Shown in pieces: positions 15,793-23,595 of a stretch of DNA of 35,625 bases. The notes beneath the pieces are model-generated. The model searched no databases. It saw only the letters and a program-made list of their open reading frames with translations, and had not been told where the DNA came from. Made by a program: the position numbers and the translations under genes. The stretch spans positions 1 through 35,625 of the forward strand of contig CANQIA010000018.1 of the NCBI GenBank assembly GCA_947624015.1. The letters run 5' to 3'. Each line of letters opens with the position of its first letter. The first letter of the stretch is position 1. The stretch comes from an uncultured Clostridia bacterium. GTDB taxonomy: Bacteria; Bacillota; Clostridia; Lachnospirales; CAG-274.

Positions 15793-16518
15793 ATGGAAAA
15801 AAACAATACAGACAGATTTTTGGAGCTTTACAGACAGTTGGAAAAAACAGGTCGTGAAAATTATTTTCCCAAGCTGCCGGAAAGCGCTCCTGTCATAAAC
15901 AGACTTACATCCATACCTGTGCTCAGAGAGTTCAAGGAGGATATCGAATACTGTCGTGTCGTAAGGAACTTTCTTGTACACACTCCAAGGGTAAGGGACA
16001 TTTCTCCCGTGATACCGTCGGAGGATATGATAAAGGTGCTTGAAAGATGCGTTACAAGGATAAAATCTCCTGTAAAAGCCATGAGCTATGCGGTAAGGCG
16101 TGAAAATATGTATACGCTGAGCCTTAATGACAAAATATCCGAGATAAGCACATATATGAACGAAAAGGGCTACACTCATGCTCCTGTATTTGACAAAAAC
16201 AAGCTGGTGGGTGTATTCAGTGACAATGCGGTATATTCCTACATATGCGACAAAAAGGCAATAAGTATAAACGAAAATACCATACTCAACGATATTAAAG
16301 AATATCTGGATATAAACAATCACTGTAACGAATACTTTGCCTTTATATCGGCAGGAGCCAACATATACGAGGTGTCCAAGCTTTTTGACATAGACGTTAG
16401 ATCCATGAAAAAGCTGGCGGTGATATTCTTTACGGATAACGGAAGGGCAGACGGAAATATACTGGGCATGATGACCCCTTACAGCATACTGAGAGATGCG
16501 CCGGAATATACGAGTTAA
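15793..16518 (+). CDS. CBS-domain-pair protein with HEPN-like N-terminal motif
   Basis: This 241-residue protein follows the permease by four bases, so it belongs to the metal-transport operon. The C-terminal part (about 95-235) reads as a CBS pair: VKAMSYAVRRENMYTLSLNDKISEISTYMNEKGYTHAPVFDKNKLVGVFSDNAVY is the first half, and a divergent second half ends DGNILGMMTPYSILRD. CBS pairs usually bind adenine nucleotides. The N-terminal 90 residues are helical and contain R58-NFLV-H63, the R-x4-H spacing of HEPN nucleases. I see no membrane segment or metal-binding cluster. The role is unknown: it could sense nucleotide state for the transporter or act as a HEPN-type RNase. Confidence is high for CBS, low for HEPN. 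Confidence 0.75.
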   Translation: MEKNNTDRFLELYRQLEKTGRENYFPKLPESAPVINRLTSIPVLREFKEDIEYCRVVRNFLVHTPRVRDISPVIPSEDMIKVLERCVTRIKSPVKAMSYAVRRENMYTLSLNDKISEISTYMNEKGYTHAPVFDKNKLVGVFSDNAVYSYICDKKAISINENTILNDIKEYLDINNHCNEYFAFISAGANIYEVSKLFDIDVRSMKKLAVIFFTDNGRADGNILGMMTPYSILRDAPEYTS

Positions 16519-16540
16519 CATATTTTTTAATATTTAATAA

Positions 16541-16569
16541 TTGACAAAAATTTCTTTATAATTTATAAT
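16541..16569 (+). promoter_or_regulatory. rex promoter
   Basis: TTGACA, 17 bases, TATAAT, ending 43 bases before the rex ATG. It is a near-perfect sigma-A promoter. No Rex operator of the TTGTTAA-type was seen overlapping it. Confidence 0.75.
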
Positions 16570-16612
16570 ATCTTAGTATTGGAAAAATAAGCCACAGGAA
16601 AAGGTGAGTATA

Positions 16613-17251
16613 ATGGATGAGGAAAAAATATCCATAGCCGTTGTAAAGCGACTTCCCAGATATTACAGGTATCTGGGGGATCTGTTGGATAACGGAATTA
16701 CAAGGATATCTTCAAGTGAACTGAGCAGGAAAATGCACATTACCGCCTCCCAGATAAGACAGGATCTTAATAAATTCGGACGCTTCGGACAAAGGGGCTA
16801 CGGCTATAATGTAGAGATGCTCTATGAGGAAATAGGCAAGATCCTGGGTCTTGACAGAGAATACAATATGATCATAATAGGCGCAGGCAATCTGGGACAG
16901 GCTCTTGTAAACTATCCTAACTTTTCCAGAAGAGGCTTTAAGTTCATAGGCATATTTGATAAAAATGAGAAGATAATAGGAAATAAAGCGGGAGGGCTTA
17001 CGATACAAAATGTAAGCGAGCTTGACGGCTTCCTTAAAAACAACAGAGTGGATATAGCAGTGCTTTCCATTCCCAAGACAAATGCTCCCCAGATATCGCC
17101 TATACTTGTAAAAAACGGCGTTAAAGGCATATGGAATTTTTCCCACATAGATCTGAGGACACCGGAGGATGTAATAGTCGAAAACGTACATCTTACAGAC
17201 AGCGTTATGACCTTGTCCTATAAGCTGAGCGAAATGGACAATAATAAATAA
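16613..17251 (+). CDS. rex: Redox-sensing transcriptional repressor Rex
   Basis: This 212-residue protein has the Rex N-terminal winged helix (about 1-75, with RISSSELSRKMHITASQIRQDLNKFG) and an NAD(H)-binding Rossmann domain (IIGAGNLGQAL near residue 90). Rex represses fermentation and NADH-oxidising genes until NADH rises. I choose the ATG at 16613 because AAGGTGAG lies five bases upstream. The in-frame GTG at 16604 sits inside that ribosome site. It has its own promoter and a clear terminator, so it is monocistronic. Its operators are probably elsewhere in the genome. Confidence 0.95.
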   Translation: MDEEKISIAVVKRLPRYYRYLGDLLDNGITRISSSELSRKMHITASQIRQDLNKFGRFGQRGYGYNVEMLYEEIGKILGLDREYNMIIIGAGNLGQALVNYPNFSRRGFKFIGIFDKNEKIIGNKAGGLTIQNVSELDGFLKNNRVDIAVLSIPKTNAPQISPILVKNGVKGIWNFSHIDLRTPEDVIVENVHLTDSVMTLSYKLSEMDNNK

Positions 17252-17257
17252 TATAAT

Positions 17258-17298
17258 GACATTATGAAAAAAATTTAATTTTTCATAATGTCTTTTTT
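17258..17298 (+). terminator. Terminator after rex
   Basis: GACATTATGAAAA and TTTTCATAATGTC form a perfect 13-bp stem around a short AT loop, followed by TTTTTT. It begins seven bases past the rex stop. Confidence 0.88.
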
Positions 17299-17299
17299 A

Positions 17300-17328
17300 T
17301 TGTAAAAATCAGGCTGTTATGGTATACT
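17300..17328 (+). promoter_or_regulatory. Promoter of the glycan operon
   Basis: TTGTAA, 17 bases, TATACT, immediately after the rex terminator and 40 bases before the ATG at 17369. Confidence 0.55.
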
Positions 17329-17368
17329 TATATATGATTATGTAAAATTATATTAAGGGTGGTTTATT

Positions 17369-19192
17369 ATGACTAAAAATGATATAAATAAATTGAGTTC
17401 ATCCGATAAACTTATGGCTGTTTTTATAGCTGTCCTGGTTGCTGTGATACCTCTTGTATGTACGCTGGATCAAGTGGCTATAAGGGCTGACGAAATGAAT
17501 GTTGTCAGATCGGGAAGTGCCGTAAACGATATTTTCTCTCACGGAAAGTCTGTGCTTATAATAGTAATGGGCGTTGTAATGGCTGTATTTATGGCATTCC
17601 AGATACTGAGCAAAGACGGATTTACAATAAATTTCAGATCCATACCCGTTATACTGGCAGGAGCATATATAGTTTTGGCTTTGCTTTCATCGGTATTTTC
17701 AAAATACAAGCTCGTATCTTTCAAGGGAGCCTCCGAAAGGTACGAAGGGTTTTGGGTATGGCTTTGCTATATGATATTTATGATAATTGCAATGGCATTT
17801 TCACAAAATATAAAAAGGCTTAAGACTGCCGTTGCCTGTCTGATGATTTCGGGCATAGCAGTAGGTATAGTGGGTATTTTGCAGTTTATGGGCTTTAATA
17901 TATTTACAACGGATATTTTTGCCAGAATAATAATGGGGGATAAATACAACGGCTCCCCTATGAATATAAGATTTGATTCGGTATTTGCCACTTTGTACAA
18001 TCCCAATTGCGCAGGTATGTATTTCGGCATGATGTTCTCTGCCTTAGGCGTTATGGCATTGCTCATGCCTTTCAAAAAAAAGTCAAAGTGGGTAATGACA
18101 GCGTTGGCTGTTGTCCTTGGCATATGCGCCGTAGGCACTCATTCCGTAGGCGGCATAATGGGTATCTGCGCAGGAGTGTGTATTTCAGGGGCAGCGGCAA
18201 TATGCTACTATGTTTTTAAGTTAAAAAATAAAAATGCAGCGGTGTTTTCACTGGCTGCTATTATAGTCATAGCTGCGGTTATTGTATCCTTGTTTGCCAC
18301 AAACGCCGTGATAGCGCAGAAAATAAGGGTAATAACCGACGCCCTTGAAAACAGAGGCGCTCTCGATACCTCAGCCAGCTTCTATGAGGACATGGACGTA
18401 GACGGTATGAAGGGCATTATAATTACAAAATCAGGCGAATATTCAATAGACTATGCGGAGCAGGCTACTCAGTTCATGCACAACGGCATCGTACTCGATC
18501 CCGTTGAAATAAGGGATATGGAAACAGAGGGCGGAAAGCAGTATATTTTTAACGAAGACGGCATAACTTGGAATATGTATCTGTATAATGATATTGCCAC
18601 CATAGTTGCAGACGATAACAAGGGTACAGAAACTTATTTTATGTTTGGCGAAAAGGACGGTAAGCTGAACGTACTGGATAAATTCGGAGAGCCTGTGGAT
18701 ATAACCGTTCCAGCCGAATCCTTTGGATTTGAAGGCGTTGAAAGGCTTGGCTCAAACAGAGGATATATATGGTCAAGAAGCATACCCTTGCTCAAAAAGC
18801 ATATACTGCTGGGCTCGGGACCTGACAGCTTTGTGCTGGAATTCCCCCAAAACGATATAAGGAGCAAGCTTCGTTTTCTGGGCAATCCTTATGTTATTGT
18901 TGACAAGCCCCACAATATGTTCTTACAGACAGGCATAAATACGGGAATACTGTCTCTTTTGGTAATGCTTGCGCTTTTTGTATATTATATTGTCAAGACT
19001 TTAAAAAAAGTTTTTTGCAGCAAGGACAGTAATGTTCTTACAGCCATAAGGCTGGGCATTATGGCAGGAGTTATTGCATATCTATTTGCAGGTATCACGA
19101 CAGACAGCGTCGTATCCGTAGCTCCTGTGTTCTGGACAATGCTTGGCATAGGACTTGGCGCAAACATGGTAACAGATACGGAGGAAGTTTAG
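17369..19192 (+). CDS. O-antigen polymerase/ligase-like membrane protein (Wzy/WaaL superfamily)
   Basis: This 607-residue protein has about eight hydrophobic segments in the first 310 residues and three in the last 90. Between them lies a large extracytoplasmic part. The superfamily signature is visible: RGYIWSRSIPLLKKHILLGSGPDSF followed by DKPHNMFLQTGINTGILSLLVML, including the conserved His after DKP. Such proteins polymerise lipid-linked glycans or transfer them to acceptors (wall polymers or proteins). Unusually, about residues 335-460 form an extra hydrophilic, beta-rich-looking domain just before the signature. It heads an operon with sugar-nucleotide and lipid-linking genes. Polymerase, ligase or O-oligosaccharyltransferase cannot be distinguished here. 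Confidence 0.82.
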   Translation: MTKNDINKLSSSDKLMAVFIAVLVAVIPLVCTLDQVAIRADEMNVVRSGSAVNDIFSHGKSVLIIVMGVVMAVFMAFQILSKDGFTINFRSIPVILAGAYIVLALLSSVFSKYKLVSFKGASERYEGFWVWLCYMIFMIIAMAFSQNIKRLKTAVACLMISGIAVGIVGILQFMGFNIFTTDIFARIIMGDKYNGSPMNIRFDSVFATLYNPNCAGMYFGMMFSALGVMALLMPFKKKSKWVMTALAVVLGICAVGTHSVGGIMGICAGVCISGAAAICYYVFKLKNKNAAVFSLAAIIVIAAVIVSLFATNAVIAQKIRVITDALENRGALDTSASFYEDMDVDGMKGIIITKSGEYSIDYAEQATQFMHNGIVLDPVEIRDMETEGGKQYIFNEDGITWNMYLYNDIATIVADDNKGTETYFMFGEKDGKLNVLDKFGEPVDITVPAESFGFEGVERLGSNRGYIWSRSIPLLKKHILLGSGPDSFVLEFPQNDIRSKLRFLGNPYVIVDKPHNMFLQTGINTGILSLLVMLALFVYYIVKTLKKVFCSKDSNVLTAIRLGIMAGVIAYLFAGITTDSVVSVAPVFWTMLGIGLGANMVTDTEEV

Positions 19193-19193
19193 T

Positions 19194-21116
19194 ATGAGCA
19201 GATTATCTGAGGCGGCAAGAGAACAGAGAAGACGTATGTTTCTCTACGCTTTGCTGGACGTAGTTCTGATAAATCTATCTCTTGTGTTTGCCATGTGCCT
19301 TTGGTACGGCGGTACTATACCGGGACTTCCGGGAGGTATAGGCGTAAATATTTCTGCCAAGGTATGGCAGTGGTACGGCTATATCGCCTTATTTATTACT
19401 CCCGTTTGCCTTGCCGTATACGGTTTATTTAAGTTTTATTCCAATCTTTGGAAGTATGCGACTATTGACGATGTATATAAAATTATAGTTGCGGACACTC
19501 TTATATTTACTTTGGTATGGCTTTTCAGCCGCTTTGTGCTTGTAAACACAGTGCAGGGTTTTGAGCTGCCCAAGAGAATGCTTCTTGTGGCATGGATAGT
19601 GGACATAGTGCTGTTTATGTTTTCACGCTCAGGCTACAGGCTTATAAAGAGGACATTTATAAATATAGAACACTCCTTTTCAAAGAAAAGCGGACTTAAA
19701 AGAGTGCTTATAGTCGGCGCAGGTTATGCAGGCTATAACGTAGTCAGAAGTATTATAAATGCCGAAAAGGGCTACGAGGACAGGATAGCCGTAATAGTGG
19801 TGGATGATGACTATAAAAAGAACAATACAAATATAATGGGCATAAGGGTAACGTATGATACTGCCAATATACCTCGTCTTGCCGAAGAATATGAGATAGA
19901 GGAAATAATAGTTGCTATCCCTTCCGCTACCAATGTACAGGTAAAGAGGATAATGGATCTGTGTTCACAAACAAACTGTACGCTTAAAATGATACCTCCG
20001 TTAAGCGATATATCCGACGGCGGATATCAGATGCTGAGGGATGTGAACATTACGGATCTTCTGTTCAGAGATGAGGTCAGAATAGATGTAAATTCAATTT
20101 CGGGATATATAAAGGACAGAGTGGTACTCGTAACGGGAGGAGGCGGCTCCATAGGCTCCGAGCTTTGCAGACAGATAGCTGCCTTTGAGCCAAGGCTTCT
20201 TATAATATTTGACGTATATGAAAATAATGCCTATGAGCTTTACAGCGAACTGAAAGGAAAGTACAAAGAAGCCCCGGATATGATCGTAAGGATAGGCTCT
20301 GTAAGAGATATCAACTGCGTTGAAAGGGTTTTTGAAGAATATCATCCCCAGGTAATATTCCATGCGGCAGCGCACAAGCATGTTCCGCTTATGGAATATG
20401 TCCCTGCGGAGGCAGTCAAAAATAATGTATTCGGTACCCTTAATGTGGCAAAATGCGCCGATAAATACGGCAGCGAACATTTTGTGCTGCTTTCTACGGA
20501 TAAGGCTGTGAATCCGACAAATGTTATGGGCGCCACAAAGAGAATAACGGAGCTTATAATACAGGAGTTTGCAAACCACAGCGAAACAAAATTCGTGGCT
20601 GTGCGCTTTGGCAATGTGCTGGGCAGCAACGGAAGCGTTATACCTCTTTTCAGAAGACAGATAAAGACGGGAGGTCCCGTTACAGTCACTCATAAGGATA
20701 TGACAAGATTTTTTATGACGATACCCGAAGCCTGTCGTCTTGTGCTGCAGGCTGTGGGACTTGGCAGAAACGGCAGGATATTTGTGCTGGATATGGGAGA
20801 ACCCGTTAAGATCGACGAGCTTGCCAGAAATCTTATAAGACTTTCGGGCTTTATACCCGACAAGGATATAAAAATAGAATACACGGGACTGCGTCCCGGA
20901 GAAAAGCTTTACGAGGAGCTTATAATGGATGAAGAAAAGGACAGTATGCAGGTAGCCTATGATAACAAGATATTTGTTGCAAAGCCTGTTGAGATGGATT
21001 ACGACAAATTCAATGCGCAGCTTGACAAGCTTTATAATGCCGCCTTTGATGAGCCTGAGAAGGTAGTGGATATCATTAAGGAAATTGTCCCTAACTTTCA
21101 TCCGAAGGGAGAATAG
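19194..21116 (+). CDS. Membrane-bound UDP-sugar 4,6-dehydratase (CapD/PglF/WbpM family)
   Basis: This 640-residue protein has four N-terminal membrane helices (about 15-150) and a first Rossmann domain (GAGYAG near 175-180). A catalytic SDR domain follows (TGGGGSIGSE from 314; STDKAVNPTNVMGATK from 434, with T435, D436 and K437 as the expected active-site residues). The family converts UDP-GlcNAc to a 4-keto-6-deoxy sugar, the first step toward bacillosamine, QuiNAc or FucNAc glycans. It starts one base after the polymerase-like gene and is followed at once by a phosphoglycosyl transferase, the classic pair for starting such glycans. Family assignment is secure; the exact sugar is not known. 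Confidence 0.93.
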   Translation: MSRLSEAAREQRRRMFLYALLDVVLINLSLVFAMCLWYGGTIPGLPGGIGVNISAKVWQWYGYIALFITPVCLAVYGLFKFYSNLWKYATIDDVYKIIVADTLIFTLVWLFSRFVLVNTVQGFELPKRMLLVAWIVDIVLFMFSRSGYRLIKRTFINIEHSFSKKSGLKRVLIVGAGYAGYNVVRSIINAEKGYEDRIAVIVVDDDYKKNNTNIMGIRVTYDTANIPRLAEEYEIEEIIVAIPSATNVQVKRIMDLCSQTNCTLKMIPPLSDISDGGYQMLRDVNITDLLFRDEVRIDVNSISGYIKDRVVLVTGGGGSIGSELCRQIAAFEPRLLIIFDVYENNAYELYSELKGKYKEAPDMIVRIGSVRDINCVERVFEEYHPQVIFHAAAHKHVPLMEYVPAEAVKNNVFGTLNVAKCADKYGSEHFVLLSTDKAVNPTNVMGATKRITELIIQEFANHSETKFVAVRFGNVLGSNGSVIPLFRRQIKTGGPVTVTHKDMTRFFMTIPEACRLVLQAVGLGRNGRIFVLDMGEPVKIDELARNLIRLSGFIPDKDIKIEYTGLRPGEKLYEELIMDEEKDSMQVAYDNKIFVAKPVEMDYDKFNAQLDKLYNAAFDEPEKVVDIIKEIVPNFHPKGE

Positions 21117-21118
21117 GT

Positions 21119-21727
21119 ATGTATATTAAGGTAAAAAGGATTCTTGACCTTATTATAAGTCTTGCGGCGTTATTGATGCTTTGGTGGCTTCTTGCCATAA
21201 TAGCCTTATTGATAAAGCTGGAGGACGGCGGCAGTGTTATATTCAGACAGAAAAGGATAGGCATACACAAAAGCGAATTTGATATATATAAATTCAGAAC
21301 CATGAAAATGGATACGCCTAAGGATGTGCCTACGCATATGCTTGAGGATCCTCGATCCTATATTACAAAAATAGGAGCCTTTTTGAGAAGATCAAGTCTT
21401 GACGAGCTTCCTCAGATATTTAACATAATTATGGGACAAATGAGCATAGTAGGTCCCAGACCCGCTCTGTACAATCAGTACGACCTTATTTCTCAAAGGG
21501 ATAAGTATGGGGCAAACGATGTTCTGCCGGGGCTTACCGGCTGGGCTCAGGTAAACGGCAGAGATGAACTGCCTATTGAAGTAAAGGCAAAGTTTGACGG
21601 AGAATATGTAAAAAGAATGAGCCTGTTATTCGATATAAAAATAATTCTAAAGACATTTTTTTCTGTTTTTACCGCCAAAGGCGTAATGGAGGGCAGACAT
21701 GAAAGTAATATTGACGGGAGAAAATAG
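21119..21727 (+). CDS. Small monotopic phosphoglycosyl transferase (PglC/WcaJ C-terminal type)
   Basis: This 202-residue protein is the minimal catalytic form of the bacterial sugar transferase family. It moves a sugar-1-phosphate from UDP-sugar to undecaprenyl phosphate, starting lipid-linked glycan synthesis. A re-entrant membrane helix (about 8-35) is followed by the conserved FRQKRIG and FDIYKFRTMK segments, the catalytic Asp-Glu pair D95-E96 (SLDELPQ), the MSIVGPRPAL motif and PGLTGWAQVNGRDEL. It follows the 4,6-dehydratase by two bases and overlaps the next gene by 29 bases, so these products are made together. Confidence 0.94.
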   Translation: MYIKVKRILDLIISLAALLMLWWLLAIIALLIKLEDGGSVIFRQKRIGIHKSEFDIYKFRTMKMDTPKDVPTHMLEDPRSYITKIGAFLRRSSLDELPQIFNIIMGQMSIVGPRPALYNQYDLISQRDKYGANDVLPGLTGWAQVNGRDELPIEVKAKFDGEYVKRMSLLFDIKIILKTFFSVFTAKGVMEGRHESNIDGRK

Positions 21728-22646
21728 CTATATAGGCAACAGAGCCTGTGAGCTTCTTAAAAGCTTCGGACATGAAGCAAAGTGCGTTTCCGTAAGAAAC
21801 GGCATAGATGATCTGGATCTGAAAGGGGTAGACGCCGTTGTTCACTGCGCTGCCCTAGTACATAAAAACAAAAAGGAAAGCGTAGGCAGATACTATAAGG
21901 TAAATTATGAGCTAACAGGCGAACTGGCAGAGCTTGCAAAGGATAGTGGCGTAAAGCACTTTGTATATCTGAGTACAATGGCTGTATACGGAGATGAGGC
22001 AGAGGAGATAGGCAATAAAACGCCGCTCAGACCTTCAACTCCCTATGGCAAGAGCAAGCAAAAGGCGGAAAAGGCAATAAGAGAGCTTAGCTCGGAGGAA
22101 TTCAAGGTCTCCGTATTAAGACCGCCTATGGTCTACGGACAGGGCTGTCCCGGCAATTATAGGCGCCTTGAGAAGTTTGCAAAATGGGCTTTTATAGTAC
22201 CCGATACACAAAATGTAAAAAGTCTGCTGTATGTAGACAACCTTACAAATTTTATATGCGAGGTAATTGAGGAGGGCTTTAAGGGCGTATTCAATGTTAT
22301 GGACGGAGATTATACTTCAACTGCCGATCTTGTTACCCTTATAGGTCAGGCAAGGGGCAGGAAAATATACAAATCCGTAATATTGGGAAAAATTCTTAAG
22401 CTTTTCGGTAAAGTCGCTTTTGTAAGGAAATCCTTCGGCACATTGTACTATGACGATACGATTGCGGTAAAGCTGGATTATTACTCTCAGAGAGAGGCGG
22501 TATATATTACGGAGGGCAACGAGGATATTGAAGAAATATCGGAAACGGTACCTGCCCTTGAAATGGATACCCACATTGTAAAGGATAAGGCTTCGGCTGA
22601 AGGAGTCAAGGAGCCGAATAAGGAGAACGAAGGCGAAACGAATTAA
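21699..22646 (+). CDS. NAD-dependent epimerase/dehydratase (extended SDR)
   Basis: This 315-residue extended short-chain dehydrogenase has the nucleotide-binding TGENSYIG at the N-terminus and catalytic S92 (YLSTMAVYG), Y116 and K120 (PYGKSK). In this context it probably reduces or epimerises the 4-keto sugar made by the upstream dehydratase, or epimerises a UDP-HexNAc. About the last 45 residues are an acidic, low-complexity tail beyond the SDR fold. It overlaps the end of the phosphoglycosyl transferase gene by 29 bases. Family is secure, substrate inferred. Confidence 0.88.
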   Translation: MKVILTGENSYIGNRACELLKSFGHEAKCVSVRNGIDDLDLKGVDAVVHCAALVHKNKKESVGRYYKVNYELTGELAELAKDSGVKHFVYLSTMAVYGDEAEEIGNKTPLRPSTPYGKSKQKAEKAIRELSSEEFKVSVLRPPMVYGQGCPGNYRRLEKFAKWAFIVPDTQNVKSLLYVDNLTNFICEVIEEGFKGVFNVMDGDYTSTADLVTLIGQARGRKIYKSVILGKILKLFGKVAFVRKSFGTLYYDDTIAVKLDYYSQREAVYITEGNEDIEEISETVPALEMDTHIVKDKASAEGVKEPNKENEGETN

Positions 22647-22647
22647 T

Positions 22648-23118
22648 ATGAAAATATATGTAGATGCCGACGCCTGCCCGGTAATAAGACAGATAGAGGA
22701 GATCGCATCTAAATACCGTATTAAAACCATACTTATATGCGATACAAGTCATAATATTACCTCCGAGCTTTCAGATGTGATAGTGACCGATTCAGGCGCA
22801 GATTCTGTGGATATGGTACTTATAAATAAGTGCGAAAAGGGAGATATTGCGGTCACTCAGGATTATGGAGTGGGAGCTATGGCTCTGAGCAAAAAAGCCT
22901 ATGCGATACATCCCGGCGGCAAATGGTATACCGATGATAACATTGACGGTATGCTTATGTCACGGCATATTGTAAAGTCTGCCAAAAACAGCCGTAAAAG
23001 GATACACATAAAGGGACAGAGAAAGAGAACAGAGGAGGATAATATAAGATTCCTCGATTCCTTTGAAAGACTTGTGCTTAAAGCCTTAAAAGAAAATAAT
23101 ATCATAAATTATACTTAA
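22648..23118 (+). CDS. YaiI/YqxD family protein (DUF188, UPF0178)
   Basis: This 156-residue protein shows the family pattern: VDADACPV at the N-terminus, VTDSGADSVDMVLINKCEKGDIAVTQDYGVGAMALSKKAYAIHPGG in the middle and the C-terminal LDSFERLVLK. The aspartate-rich N-terminus suggests a metal-dependent PIN-like fold, but no function is established. It starts one base after the epimerase gene and is the last of the operon; its link to glycan synthesis is unclear. Confidence 0.9.
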   Translation: MKIYVDADACPVIRQIEEIASKYRIKTILICDTSHNITSELSDVIVTDSGADSVDMVLINKCEKGDIAVTQDYGVGAMALSKKAYAIHPGGKWYTDDNIDGMLMSRHIVKSAKNSRKRIHIKGQRKRTEEDNIRFLDSFERLVLKALKENNIINYT

Positions 23119-23125
23119 AAAATGA

Positions 23126-23178
23126 AAGCGTGTCGATTTATCGACACGCTTAAAAGGACATCTTAACGATGTCCTTTT
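23126..23178. terminator. Tandem hairpins ending two convergent genes
   Basis: Two perfect hairpins lie back to back: AAGCGTGTCGA/TCGACACGCTT (23126-23151) and AAAAGGACATC/GATGTCCTTTT (23152-23178). On the plus strand the second ends in TTTT and terminates the glycan operon. On the minus strand the first is followed by a T-rich tail and terminates the DUF1810 gene. The second hairpin contains the DUF1810 stop codon and its last codons. Confidence 0.8.
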
Positions 23179-23591
23179 AATATTTCCAATGTTTTTTTAT
23201 CTCTTTTACCGCCGTAAAACTTTTCTAACACCTTTTTAAATACGGTATCGTTGCTTACCTGTTCAAAAAGCGTCATACATGAGCAAAGCTTCATATCGTC
23301 GGGAATGCCCATGACCTTCTGAGGGTCGTTTGAATCAAGGGAAAGAAGCGCATTTGAAATTTCCAAGAGCCTGCTGCCAAGCACAGGATGATCCATATAA
23401 GCCTTTGCCTCGCCTATGCTTTTTATGGAATAGTATTCGGACATGGAGCTTATGCCAAGCCCTTTTATCTGAGGGAATATATACCATATCCAATGGCTTC
23501 TTTTTTGACCGCTTTTAATTTCGGAAAGGGCAACGTCGTAATCTCTCTCCTGCATTTTCAAAAATCTGTCCAGATCGTATTCCTTTGTCAT
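23163..23591 (-). CDS. DUF1810 family protein
   Basis: This 142-residue protein has the DUF1810 pattern: YDLDRFLKMQERDYDVALSEIKSGQKRSHWIWYIFPQIKGLGISSMSEYYSI, then LGSRLLEISNALLSL and the conserved KLCSCMTLFE. No biochemical role is established here. It starts four bases after coaBC with an AAGGAG site inside the end of that gene, so it is the second gene of a coaBC operon. Its stop codon lies within the terminator hairpin. Confidence 0.9.
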   Translation of the reverse strand: MTKEYDLDRFLKMQERDYDVALSEIKSGQKRSHWIWYIFPQIKGLGISSMSEYYSIKSIGEAKAYMDHPVLGSRLLEISNALLSLDSNDPQKVMGIPDDMKLCSCMTLFEQVSNDTVFKKVLEKFYGGKRDKKTLEILKGHR

Positions 23592-23595
23592 ATGT

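Noticed and set aside
15766..16521. Minus-strand open frame (251 codons) opposite the CBS-domain gene
   Set aside because: The plus-strand frame has a clear CBS domain, a ribosome site and operon spacing. The antisense translation is compositionally odd and unsupported.
16604..16612. GTG start for rex
   Set aside because: It lies inside the AAGGTGAG ribosome site for the ATG at 16613, and the protein from the ATG already has a full Rex N-terminus.
20094..21101. Long minus-strand open frame (335 codons) opposite the UDP-sugar dehydratase
   Set aside because: It is antisense to a strongly conserved enzyme, has no ribosome site and its translation (many Cys, Tyr, His, Lys) resembles no protein family. 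It is a shadow frame.
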